Below are positions 31,666 to 43,100 of a DNA stretch of 64,000 nt, piece after piece. The position numbers and the translations under genes are program-made. Position 1 is the first letter of the stretch. Every line of letters begins with the position of its first letter. Below the pieces are notes generated by a model that was given only the letters and a program-made list of their open reading frames with translations, did no database searches and had not been told where the DNA came from. The DNA is from Skeletonema tropicum (lineage: Eukaryota > Bacillariophyta > Thalassiosirophyceae > Thalassiosirales > Thalassiosiraceae), in contig CM074127.1 in assembly GCA_037178625.1 (NCBI GenBank), forward strand, positions 2,480,001-2,544,000, in the 5' to 3' direction.

Positions 31666-32297
31666 GATGAAGAACTTGTTGCCGCCCTATTGTACTGTTG
31701 CTTACTCAAAAGCAAAAGACGCAAACAATGACATTGTGGGCCAAGCCAACCTCAAACCTCGGAAGCAATGCCATGCTTCGCACGTCGCACGGCAAGCGGC
31801 AATAAAGTAGCCTCCCTCCGGGCTTTTCGATAAAACGGTTCACATGAGTGTTTCTGTGATTGATTGAATCTGAACGGGACACGAGGCATCAACGACGCGA
31901 CGCGACGCGATGCGATGCGATGACGCGATGCCGATGACGCGAAAAAAGAGTGGGACATCGTCAAAAAAGACTGGAGCTTTCGTCGCAGTGACACAAACTG
32001 CAGAAGAAGAAAAACGACCTCCTCCTCGACATGGTAAAAGATGTTCCCGCCCTCGGCCTAGGACGATAACAACTTCATTGCATAATATGCAGTTTACTTC
32101 AACTTAGATTACGTTGCGTTGCATATTGCGTAGGGAAAAGGCAAAAAAAATTAACGGAAATCTTAAAGTGCGTAGGGAAAAGGCAAGCAAGCATGCATTA
32201 TTGCAGAGCAAGGTATGTCGAGTTGTTTCTGGTGTAAGAGTGAAGCATTCTCAATTGATAGATAATCAAACTACCATGTAAAAAACTGAAAATTCTT
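31666..32297. other. Intergenic region with GACGC/GATGC short repeats
   Basis: Upstream of the GH81 gene and downstream of the unknown gene at 32298. A run of GACGC and GATGC pentamers lies at about 31894-31945, and AGGGAAAAGGCAA occurs twice (about 32131 and 32172). A 59-codon plus frame from 31928 is basic and low-complexity; I do not call it a gene. Confidence 0.5.
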
Positions 32298-34013
32298 CTA
32301 TAGTTCTGGAAAGAATTGCTTATGCCAATCCATCCACTTGTCTTTCATCTCATCTTCACAACTTTGTAGCAAACGCTCAATATTTCCTCCTGATTTGGCA
32401 ACCAAATCATCAAAGGAATCCTTCATCTTATCCAGCTGATTTGCTATTCTCTTTTCTATTGGAACGTTATATTTCACGTGATTGACGTCTTTACCCGTTG
32501 CCTTGGCGACTAGCCCATCAAAAGCAAGCTCTAGCTCATTTATGTGCCTCCACACATGCTGATCAATCGAAACAATGTTGTTGTTGACCTCACTCAATAG
32601 TTTATCCCAGTGATGTGAGACAAGGAGTGCCAGCGAAGGAGTCTGCTTCACATCTTCAATCCAAGCTCCAACTGCTGCTAATATCGGTAAAGTCCCATCC
32701 ATCACTCCATTCCATAAGCTTTCTTGCGAGTGGTGCCATCCTTGTGCAATAATTTCCCACCAGTAATCAAAATGCATATCTTGTCTCTGCAATAGATACT
32801 GATGCAATAGGTGTAATTGCTCTTGCGCTTTATTTGCTCGATATTTCAGTTGTTTTGTGAATTCTGTAGTCGTTATCAAGCTGTTGTGAAATGCTCTCTC
32901 TGCCTCTTGTAAGAGATGCTGCCTAATCGAGTGAGAGACTGCAGCCTCGAGAAGCGGTTGAAAGTGCTTTCTGTCGATACCACTAGGTGAGTTGGCAAGT
33001 GTCAGGTTCGTAATAGGAGCGAAGAGCTTATCAGGAAGTGTCACCTTCATTAGCAAATTCAAAGAGGAAGAAGCATCACCGCTACCTCTCCCTTCATACA
33101 CATTCAATGTGACATTTGTTATGTTTACAACACCAATCTTTGGGAAGCCTTCCAACTCTGGTGGTTTTGGTAAAATTTTCAACAATTCAGGAATTCTCAT
33201 ATCGCCCACAAGTAGTTTGTCATCGAAGCGATTCTCATCCTTTTGAATGATGATGTTTATTGAAATTTGATTTAGATGAGCGGAAACAACTGGATATCTC
33301 CAAGATTGGAATGAAAAGTCAGCAGATTCAATATGTAGAGATGCTGATTCTTTTGATGATGGTGTAGCATAAATCTGAGCAGCATCAAACGGTGCAAATG
33401 AGCTCTGCACGAGCCTGCGAACAATGGAACCTATCCTCCAAGATGTCTCATCAGTTTTGTTCACAAATCTCATATCTTCCGTAAACGCATGGAGAGCCAA
33501 ACCACTCAATTTGAATTCAGTTCTGTAATACCAGTTCCACGGGAGAATCAGTTTTTGCACCCTTACACGTGTTCGTAGGGTTCTGTAGTCTTTGCATATA
33601 GGATGCAGCTCATGACATCCTAGGAACGGTTCAAGTTCATGATTTGTTCCAACTCTGGTCAGTGGACAAGTATCATCATCATTATTTTCTGATTTGTGAT
33701 TTTGCACCACCAAATTCCACGCCAATGAGTCTACAACACGCTGTAGTAATCCGTGATAGCTTCCATGTCGACCCACTCTTTCATGCACGTTGCGACCATC
33801 ATTGTTGTGTTTCAAGCCATCTATGCTGACACGACGACCACTTGTTGATTTTTCCAAGCAGCAATGGTTTGTGTCGGTCAACAAAAACTTATCTACATAT
33901 CCCGGGAGGAGAAGAAGTACTTCACAGAGGAGCACCAGTAGAAATGCGGATATGCAGCACAATAGAATCAGTATGCGGCAATATCTCCTTCTCCGTGATG
34001 ATTGTTGTATCAT
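32298..34013 (-). CDS. Membrane-anchored protein of unknown function
   Basis: 571 residues, single exon, not recognised. An Arg-rich start (QQSSRRRRYCR) precedes one strong membrane span (ILILLCCISAFLLVLLCEVL with LLLLPG after it). The long remainder contains possible beta-rich segments (LRTRVRVQKLILPWNWYYRT, EFKLSGLALHAFTEDMRFVN, IGVVNITNVTLNVYEG) and a helical C-terminal third ending in WMDWHKQFFPEL. An N-terminal anchor followed by amphipathic beta strands recalls lipid-handling proteins of the AsmA or chorein kind, but no diagnostic motif is present and this is only a suggestion. The clean, long single frame and ATG argue that it is a real gene. Confidence 0.7.
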   Translation of the reverse strand: MIQQSSRRRRYCRILILLCCISAFLLVLLCEVLLLLPGYVDKFLLTDTNHCCLEKSTSGRRVSIDGLKHNNDGRNVHERVGRHGSYHGLLQRVVDSLAWNLVVQNHKSENNDDDTCPLTRVGTNHELEPFLGCHELHPICKDYRTLRTRVRVQKLILPWNWYYRTEFKLSGLALHAFTEDMRFVNKTDETSWRIGSIVRRLVQSSFAPFDAAQIYATPSSKESASLHIESADFSFQSWRYPVVSAHLNQISINIIIQKDENRFDDKLLVGDMRIPELLKILPKPPELEGFPKIGVVNITNVTLNVYEGRGSGDASSSLNLLMKVTLPDKLFAPITNLTLANSPSGIDRKHFQPLLEAAVSHSIRQHLLQEAERAFHNSLITTTEFTKQLKYRANKAQEQLHLLHQYLLQRQDMHFDYWWEIIAQGWHHSQESLWNGVMDGTLPILAAVGAWIEDVKQTPSLALLVSHHWDKLLSEVNNNIVSIDQHVWRHINELELAFDGLVAKATGKDVNHVKYNVPIEKRIANQLDKMKDSFDDLVAKSGGNIERLLQSCEDEMKDKWMDWHKQFFPEL

Positions 34014-34378
34014 AGCTTTTGTAACTCAAATAATGCCTGCATCGCTGCTCTGCATCGTCCTCCACCGCCAAGCAAATACCTCTATTGCAGCATAGGAGTA
34101 GTCACCATGGTTATGGTCTGTTAAGGTTATGGCTCCACGGCTCAAATCTACGCACCCACTTGCTTTCCCTTGCACTTAGCGAGAGCGCGCCAGAAAAAAG
34201 ATCCGAATCGTAAGGAATGATGTCGATCACGATGAAGCGAACCTACCTTTTTTTACAGAACACAATCAACACTTTATCTTCTCTTTACGATACCCACTGC
34301 AACTCTCTTGAGTATTCTTGCAACTCGCTCCACAGATGATGCGTCTATGCAACCTGAATTAAATTCAATCAGACCACA
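34014..34378. other. Divergent promoter region
   Basis: Lies between the divergent unknown membrane protein and LRR genes. No distinctive element seen. Confidence 0.4.
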
Positions 34379-35410
34379 ATGGGCAATATCGCAATCGCTT
34401 TCGCGACATCAACGATCTCGTTCTCCGAGTTCGTCGAAGTCAAGAGACAAAAGAAATTGGAAAGCAAACGAGTCCGCTCTCTCATTCCAACCTATATTGC
34501 TCGCCTCAATCGAAGTGATGCAACTATCACGGCGATCAATCTCAACCGGTTGGGGGTAGATACCAACATTCTCCGGCTTCTGACTGCACCGATCAACAGA
34601 GGGCAAACAAGTGCACTTACAGAACTGTATCTTGAGCACAACTGGTTTGGCCCCGAAGGAGCAGCGGTCGTAGCTCGAGTATTGAGCCATAATACAAACC
34701 TCAAGATCGTCAGTGTCGCTCACAACCATATAGGGAGCATTGGTGCCATGGCAATTGCCAACGCTTTAGAGGAGAACACAGTGTTGCAAAGACTAAACTT
34801 GAGTTATTGTGAAATTGATGATGACGGAGTAAAGAAGCTAGCTACATCCCTCAAGAAGAATCACGCGCTTAAATACCTCAATCTGGAAGGAAACTTTCTA
34901 TCTTCTGATGGTCTCAGAAGCTTGCTTAATTGTGTCTACGACACAAGTGGTGGAATCCAGAGCCTCTTTGATAGTAACCACACTTTGATCTCTTACCACA
35001 ATGGACAGAGGACGATCTACAATCCTAACTTCCCTGAAACAACAGTATCCAATCGTCAACTAGTCTTTCAGCTAGCTAGCGTATTGGCTTCGTGTAACTT
35101 ACGCTACTCACAACCTGCACTGACAACAACAACTGCAACCAGTAAAAGAATTTCAAGAAGAAGGGTAGCAGCATGTAAGATTCTTCAGTATTGCCTCAAA
35201 GAGCAAAGGAATGGCTATTGGAAGTGCATGGAGAATTTGGAAGAGAAAATTGTACCGCACATTGTAGGATGGCTGGTTAGGTATGGTGGTGTGGATGTGA
35301 TGTTTGTTGTGCTTCGTGATATGCCCTGGTTGCTTGGGAAGAACCAAGACCAAAAAGGCGAAGGTTCCGAAGGAGTAGTTGTGGAAAATGTATTGGCTTC
35401 TAGTAATTGA
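34379..35410 (+). CDS. Leucine-rich repeat protein (ribonuclease-inhibitor type)
   Basis: 343 residues, single exon. Residues about 50-190 carry at least four LRRs of the RI/NLRC type: ITAINLNRLGVDTNILRLL, LTELYLEHNWFGPEGAAVVA, LKIVSVAHNHIGSIGAMAIA, LQRLNLSYCEIDDDGVKKLA, and LKYLNLEGNFLSSDGLRSLL. The C-terminal part (about 220-343) has no recognised domain; it contains a basic segment (KRISRRRVAACKILQYCLKE) and a hydrophobic helix (IVGWLVRYGGVDVMFVVLRD). No signal peptide. Likely an intracellular protein-binding scaffold; partner unknown. Confidence 0.8.
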   Translation: MGNIAIAFATSTISFSEFVEVKRQKKLESKRVRSLIPTYIARLNRSDATITAINLNRLGVDTNILRLLTAPINRGQTSALTELYLEHNWFGPEGAAVVARVLSHNTNLKIVSVAHNHIGSIGAMAIANALEENTVLQRLNLSYCEIDDDGVKKLATSLKKNHALKYLNLEGNFLSSDGLRSLLNCVYDTSGGIQSLFDSNHTLISYHNGQRTIYNPNFPETTVSNRQLVFQLASVLASCNLRYSQPALTTTTATSKRISRRRVAACKILQYCLKEQRNGYWKCMENLEEKIVPHIVGWLVRYGGVDVMFVVLRDMPWLLGKNQDQKGEGSEGVVVENVLASSN

Positions 35411-36285
35411 AGGCTGAGAGTATTCACTGTTGTATGAGTTACATGCCATGTTATTTGTAGTAGTAATCGTAATTAGTAAGTATGTTAAGATGTGTCTAAG
35501 TATGCCTATGCTGGCCCATGTTGGAAGATACTTCAGAGACTTTACAGATCTTACTTCGGATCCTTGATTGTTGGTTGCGTCATCACAGTACACTCTGTAA
35601 CATCTGATTCAAAGAAGTTTAGAATTCCAAGATAGAAGAGCTGCATATCGAAAGCAATCAACATAAGCATCGAACTCTTGTACAAGAGCAGCATGAAACA
35701 TAAAACACACCTCCGAGCCGAGTCATCGGCGGCAGGCCGGCAGTCACGAGTCAATCAATCCCTTCCCGTTTGCGAAGAGGGAAAGAAGAGAAAAGAAGCT
35801 TCCGGGACAAGTTCCGGGACAGTGTGTCCTACTCATTATATGTTACAAATACAGACCAACGTGCTGTCACTTGGCTTGTTAGGCATTCCGTCACAGCATT
35901 TTCAGTTTCAAATCAAGCACATCCTCAGGAACTTCTCGGCACCAACGAGTGCGAAACCTCGGAACCACCACGTATGCGAAAGTTCCCTTGCAAGAGGGAG
36001 AACGAACCGTTGAATTGGAAGTCAGTGATGTCAATTTGACATACTAATTCCCACATACAGTTCAAAAATCCAGCGATGGCAGCGCGATGCTAGCGATTCA
36101 ACGCTCAACAACGCTCAGCATTGGTCGTCGAGAAGCCGCCAGAACCACACACCCACATCAAATCCCATAACATCTCCCTAACGATCAAATCTCAAACCAC
36201 TCATAATTTTCCACGGCTCAAACAGTTGACATCAAACTAGAGAGTCAAAGCAGCAAGGAAAGTCATCCAAAACTATCATTTCATC
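35411..36285. other. Long intergenic region upstream of the P-type ATPase
   Basis: About 875 bp. Short open frames exist on both strands (for example 35678-36013) but lack family features or codon bias like the neighbouring genes. It most likely holds the LRR 3' end and the promoter of a strongly expressed ATPase. Confidence 0.45.
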
Positions 36286-39200
36286 ATGGGAAAACAAGAA
36301 ATCGGTGCGGACAACCCGCAGATGACGGAGCAGTCACCATGGCACACCATGTCTGTCGCAGAAACTATCACCAAAATGGGTCTCCCTGCCGACCTCGAGA
36401 AGTCTGGTTTGAGTACTGATGAGGCCTCCTCCCGCTTTTCAAAATACGGACCAAACAAAATGACTGAGAAGGAAAAGGTCACCATCTGGCAACGTATTTG
36501 GCACCAGATCAACAACGTTCTTGTCTACGTGCTCATGACCGTTGCAGTTGTGTCTCTCATTCAGGCAGTTACTACTCCCGAAGATGATACAACCAACCAA
36601 CAGTTTACCGCCTCTTTCCAAGTCGCCCTCATCGTTTCTGTCATTACGCTCAACACCTGGATCGGAATTTACCAAGAGGGTAACGCCGAGAAGGCCGCCG
36701 ACGCTCTCAAGAACATGCTCTCCACTGATGCCCGTGTCATCCGCGGCGGAAAGGAGATTATGATCCCCGCCGGTGATATTGTTCCTGGTGATGTGTGCTT
36801 GCTTGGACTTGGAGACAAGGTTCCCGCTGATCTTCGTATGTTTTCCGTTTCTAACTTGGCTACTGGAGAGGCTGCCCTCACTGGGGAGTCTGTTCCAATT
36901 GACAAGGAGACTGGAGCTATCCCCGTCGGAGAAGGTTTGGACCCTGAACAAGTTCCTCTTGGTGATCGTAAGAACATGGCATACAGTGGTAAGTAACTGT
37001 CATGGCACACTTCCTGTTATGAAACGTATGCTTTCAGGTTCTCATGTATAATTTTTTGTAGCTACTCTCGTTGCCCAGGGAAGCGGAGTTGGAATTGCCA
37101 TTGCTACTGGAGATTTTACACAAATCGGTACCATTAACCGTCTTGTTAACCAGACTGAAACCATGAAGACTGATGTATTGAGGCAAATTGACACTGTGTC
37201 CAAGGTTCTCTTCCTCTGCATCTGTACCATGTGTTTGGCTACATTCTTGACTGCCTTCTTCTACTCTGAGACATACTTCCGCAAGGGACTTCCATCTGTC
37301 AACATCGCTCTTGTGTGTGCCGTTGCTATGGTCCCCGAGGGTCTTGAAGCTATTGTGACCCTCACTTACTCCTACGCTGTCAAGGTCATGGCATCACAAA
37401 ACGCTATTGTCCGTGCCCTTCCCGCCGTTGAGACTCTTGGATCAGTGACTGTTATCTGCTCTGACAAGACAGGAACTCTCACACAGAACATCATGTCTCT
37501 TACTGCTTTCGTTACCTCCAACGCTCGCTACAAGAACAATGTTGATGCCTCCGACCGTGTACCTGCCAACTTCGTGCGTGATGATTCCTACCTCGCTGAG
37601 CGTGCTGTACGTGACTACGGGAAGAAGGGAGCTGATATTGTTGCTGATGGCCCTAACAACCCAGCTGGACGTCGTGGACACAACCCATCCAACCACTTCA
37701 CTGTTGACAGCCTCCATGATGCTGAAAACCCCGAGGCAGCCGGAAAGGCCGCTCACCCTGAAGAGGCCCCATTCGAGAACGGTGCATCTCCCACAAAGGA
37801 CTGGATTCAAGCTGCACTTTCATGTGGTGTTCTTTGCTCTAAGTGTGTCTTGGGTGAGAACGGCGGACGTACTGGCGAGATCGGTAACCCCACCGAGCTC
37901 TCCATTCTTCGTGCATCCTACTTCGCTGGTATTGACATCGAGAATTTGAAGACTGAATGCCCAATTGTTGCTGAGGTTCCTTTCAGCTCTGAGTACAAGT
38001 TCATGGCTACCATCCATGAGTCTAGTGAAGTTGGTGATGATAAGCTTATTGCCTACGTTAAGGGTGCTCCCGACAGAATGGTTAAGGTCTGCAAATACCA
38101 ATCCAAGGGTGGAGTTGTTAGTGACGACGCTGTGGAAGAGATTAATGCTGACTACTGGAATGAACAGATTGCTATTCTCAGTTCCCACGGACTTCGTGTA
38201 CTGGGACTCTGCCGTGCCGTCATTCCTAAGGATTCTGTTACCGCTGGAGAGAACCTTGGACCTGAATTCGTGAATGGACGTGAAGAAGGTGCATGGCTCA
38301 CTATGATCGGTCTCTGTGCTATTATGGATCCTCCTCGTCCTGAGTGTGTGCAGGCTATCAAGGAAGCCCATGGAGCTGGTGTTCGTGTTGCCATGATTAC
38401 CGGAGACCACAAGGATACTGCCACTGCCATCGGACACATGCTTGGAATTGTTGATGAGAAGTTCAGCGAAGCTGTCACTGGACCTGAGCTTGATGCTATG
38501 AGTGATGATGAGATCAGGAAGAGTGTATTGACCCACAATGTTTTCGCCCGTGCCTCTCCCCAGAACAAGATTCGTATCGTGAAGGCCCTTCAAGCAGAAG
38601 GCCAAGTTACTAGTATGACTGGAGATGGTGTCAACGATGCCCCTGCTCTTAAGGCTGCCAACATGGGTGTTGCCATGGGTAAGGAAGGAACTGATGTCGC
38701 CCGTGAAGCCTCCGAGATGATTTTGGCTGATGATAACTTCGCCACCATCGTGTACGCTGTCAAGCAAGGACGTGTGGTGTGGGACAACTTGCGTAAGGTT
38801 CTTCTCGTGAACACTCCTATCAACAACTCCCAGGGTATGTCCGTGTTGTTCGGTCTTCTCGCTCAGTTGCCAAGTACTCCCATCAGTGCCATCCAGATTC
38901 TTTACTCCAACTTTATCTGCGCCGTGACACTTGGATTTGTCTGCGCTATTGAGCCAGCTGAAGATGGTATTATGAGCATTCCTCCTCGTCGTGTTGGAAA
39001 GCGTCTCATCGGACGTTTCCTTTTGATGCGAATTATTCTTGGAACTTGTCTTTTGACTGGATGTGTCGTTGGATCAGCTGTCATTGTCGATAATTACTAC
39101 AAGGACACCATCGAGGACGATTTCGAGCGTCTCTTCAAGATCAGAGCCACTGCCTTCAACGTGCTTGATTTCGGTGCTATCTCTGTTATGTTAAGTGCGA

Positions 39201-39556
39201 GGTTCGCCTACAACAGCTCTGTCACACCTAAGGTCTTCCAAGGAAACCCTGCCGTTATCTGGAGTTGTATCATTGTCACTGTTCTCCAGATTCTCTTAAC
39301 CTACATCCCCGGATTGAATACTTTCGTGTTCAGTATGAAGGGAATGGACGGACTTGGATGGGGTTTGACTATTGCTGCCATGGTTATTGTCTTCACCGTC
39401 ATGGAATTCGAGAAGGCAGTTCGTCGAAGCCTCAAGGCATCTGGTGCTGACACTGATGACAGGGAAGTTGCATTCTTCGATGAAACTCCTGCTCCCGTTG
39501 ATATGACGATGCCCAAGGGTGCCTCCAAGCTCAACCTCCAGGAGCTTTCCCATTAG
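36286..39556 (+). CDS. P2-type cation-transporting ATPase, two exons
   Basis: Exon 1 is 36286-36988 and exon 2 is 37062-39556; the 73-bp intron has GTAAGT and TTGTAG ends. 1065 residues. The N-terminal cation-ATPase domain is [20 protein letters not shown]. The actuator motif is [14 protein letters not shown]. The M4 ion-site motif is [19 protein letters not shown]. The phosphorylation site is [12 protein letters not shown] (Asp369). The hinge is [20 protein letters not shown] with M-G-K-E-G-T-D-V-A after it. Ten spans are expected, with M5-M6 at [17 protein letters not shown] and [20 protein letters not shown]. This places it in type II (PacL, SERCA, Na/K or ENA-like) pumps. Calcium versus sodium/potassium cannot be fixed from sequence. 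Codon use is strongly biased, suggesting high expression. Confidence 0.93.
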
Positions 39557-40188
39557 ATCGTTGTGTCTTGAACATATTATGCCGGTAGAGTGAATTGATG
39601 TGAATAAAGTGTGAAAAACAAACATTAAATGACGTGTTAATTTAATGATTAGGGAAATATTTTATTGTTTATTCTATTGTACTGTGTCTATCTATCACAA
39701 TTAGATTCGTTTCCTTCATGCAATTTTCATTTCCTTCATTTAACGCAGTCTCTTTTTCTTCCTGACTTCTTACTCTTGCACTAGCCCACCCTCCCATTAA
39801 TTGCGACTTGCTCTGCGGCTGTGTACTTATATCTATTGCGCCATCCTGCATAGCATGCACTCTGTAGATCACGATCTCTTCTGTTGATGCAAGCTCTCTC
39901 TCTCTCTCTAGAGAGAGAGATTAGATGCATAGACGAGAGAGCTGCTTGCTGAGGGAAGCAAGGAGAGGGTGAGAGTGGTAGTAGGGGGCACGAGCATGAA
40001 CACACTTGTGCGCTGTGCGCTGCTCGCTCATAGCAAGATCAAAATCAAGATCTCAGATCTCAGATCCTCAGATCTCACTGCATGGTACTACTGACTACAT
40101 CAGTCACACTGATTAGCACGACAGAGGAGATTGCTGCCAAAGAGAGCGCAACAACAACAACGCAACCGTTCTGATAGCTAATCTAATC
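39557..40188. other. Intergenic region with CT/GA palindrome
   Basis: Contains a (CT)n-AGA-(GA)n perfect hairpin at about 39893-39921 and a cluster of AGATCTC words at about 40049-40077. Short open frames here look incidental. Confidence 0.5.
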
Positions 40189-43100
40189 ATGCCTATTTCA
40201 GCACATCGCCAAAAGCTGATCCAGCAGTACCCCTCACTGATCAATGGAGACCCGAACTTCAGAACATCTGGCAACGCCCATCTCGGCAAACGCATCATCT
40301 GTCGGCGTCCAAAACATCTCAACATCGCCGGTCTCACCGCAGGCCGTCGCAAAAGTAGTGTCAAGGGGACCATCATTGGCTACCTCTCTGAATCTGACGT
40401 GGACAAATTGGGCAATGCAGCGTTTGTCGCGACGAAAACGTCTCAATATTCGAGAGAGGGGGAACCGGCAAGATTATTTCACATTGCGCTGGATGAAAAA
40501 GATAAGGACAATGACGCCATTGTTGTTGATTTGGAAGAGTGGGAAATTGATGATTATTGTGAATGGATTGCCGTGGATGAGGAAGGGGGACAGAATGACG
40601 GGCAGGAGCAGGTGACGCAGGGTTCATCAACCACCAGAGACGCTCGACCCAAAAATAACGATAAGCAGGGCACGAAAACCACGGAGTTTGAGAGGTTGAA
40701 CAACTTGGCGCTGGAAGCGGCCGCTTCAGTGAGTAATGTCCCTGCAGTTGTTGAGACGTCAATCAACAATGGCAATGATGGAATGGCTACTCTTGCAGAG
40801 GCTGCAGCTGCTGGATGTAACAAGTGCAGAAAGTTACTGGAGACAGGCCAAAAGGGTAAGGGACCCCACGTAAAGCATTGTCCCAGGAATGGTTTGAAGA
40901 AGAGTGACGAAAAGTTGGGCAAAGGCAGCAATGGTGTCAAAAGCAGCGTCTATACTGATTCTCAAGCAAGTAACAATACAATTGATGCAAGTAGGAGCAG
41001 GAAGAGTGCAGGTGTAGTAGGAGAGTCAAGGAAGAGTGACAAAAGCAGTGACAACACTCAAATCCAAAGTAGTATGAAGTCGATTGATAAAAGTGACAGT
41101 GGAGAAAAATTGGGCAACAACTTTGCGATAGAAGCGGCCGCTTCTGTGAGTAATGTCCCCGCAGTTGTTGAGACGTCAATTAACAATGCCAATGATGGAA
41201 TGGCAACGCTTGAAGAGGCTGCAGCTGCTGGATGTAACAAGTGCAGAAAGTTACTGGAGACGGGCAAGAAGAGTTTTGGACCGCATGTAAAGCATTGTCC
41301 CAGGAATGGCCTGCGAAAGAGTGACGAAAAGTTGGGCAAAGGCAGCAATGGTGTCAAAAGCAGCGTCTATACTGATTCTCAAGCAAGTAACAATACAATT
41401 GATGCAAGTAGGAGCAGGAAGAGTGCAGGTGTAGTAGGAGAGTCAAGGAAGAGTGACAAAAGCAGCGACAACACTCAAATCCAAAGTAGTATGAAGACGA
41501 TGGATACAAGTGACAGTGGAGAAAAATTGGGCAATAACTTTGCGATAGAAGCGGCCGCTTCTGTGAGTAATGTCCCCGCAGTTGTTGAGACGTCAATTAA
41601 CAATGCCAATGATGGAATGGCAACACTTGAAGAGGCTGCAGCTGCTGGATGTAACAAGTGCAGAAAGTTACTGGAGACGGGCAAGAAGAGTTTTGGACCG
41701 CACGTAAAGCATTGTCCCAGGAATGGCCTGCGAAAGAGCGAAGAAAAGACGATCGATCAAAGTGGCAGCGGAAGAAAAGTGGGAAGCAATGACAAGAGAA
41801 GTAGAAGCACCAAGAATGAAGACAACGCGGACATTGAGAGTAGCAAGAAGACGATTGATTCAAGTGGTATTGGAGGAAAGACGTTGGGCAACAGTGACAA
41901 ATGTGACAAAGGCGTTGGAAGCAGCAGGGGCAATGCTGGCATCCAAAGTAGCAAGAAGAAGAAGATGAAGGATTCAAGTAGAAGAGACCACATTTGCGAG
42001 AATCTCGAAAAAAGAACACATGAAGATCACGCCCGTGCATTGTCCAGTAAGCCTGTTCCATCATTCAATGACATTCTCAAATCAGCACTTGCTTCATACT
42101 CATCCAATACCCGAAAGAAAAACACGAACGATCCTCCACCACCAGTGCCTCCTCCGTTTCTATCACACGAAGAAAATTGTACAATCCGGACTGCTCTTGC
42201 ATTTGTCATGGCCAAAGCAAAGAACAAAGAGAAAAACAAGGAGAAGAACAGCGATGCCCAGACAATGCAGACGAATGGATCTAGTAGAAACGGACCTTCT
42301 CCTTTAGTAGGAGGTTTGCTTGCATTACCTCCACAAAAATGCGCTCCTATCGGTCAAATGAATTTGAATGTATCAAGCGTTAAGATTGTTCTTGATAGGG
42401 AGATGAAGCATGTACGAGATGTCATGAATCTAGCAGTGTCAGCACTTTTACCATTGTACAAGAGTAGCACGTTGATATTGACGCCTGAACAGAATTTTGT
42501 AGACAGACAAAGGCAGTGTGCTGTTTATGATTATGAATCAGCAGCAAAGCAATCACAATTTCGAGGTTCGCAATTGCCCTCATCTGAGCGCCACCTTGCC
42601 TCTCTAGACGGGTTGTGTAGGCACATCATAGGTCGACTTTCTTCGATTCTCAATGACAAAGCGCTGAGACATAAACTCACAAATGAGTCATCAGCGGTGA
42701 TGCCCAAAGACACATCAAATGACGATCAAATTGATTTCTCCGTCAATGCTGACGATTACGTCTCTCAAGAGGAAGCCGATAAGGATGTTGTACGCGATGC
42801 AGTAGCTCAACTTCAAATGGACTTCATCATTGACTCACTCCGTCACTCATCGAATCCAGTACAACAGACCCATCAAATTTTGGCATCATGTCATGTTTTG
42901 CATCGGCTACTCCTACTTGATGAAAACTGCACGAGTATTGGGAGTGATTGTGTTGCCATGGCTTGTACCTTATTGACTGATCTGTACAATGACAAGTGTA
43001 TAGGTGGTACAAATGGCGGATGTCCGTGCTTTGAAGAGCAAGACGACAAGGAGAAACACCAGGTTGTGCCGTCAAGGTGGAGCTACACTACCTCAAGTTA

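Noticed and set aside
35678..36039. Two overlapping plus-strand frames before the ATPase
   Set aside because: No homology features or splice logic; likely untranslated upstream sequence.
37820..38767. 315-codon open frame antisense to the P-type ATPase
   Set aside because: Produced by strong codon bias of the real gene on the other strand; no domain and no start context.
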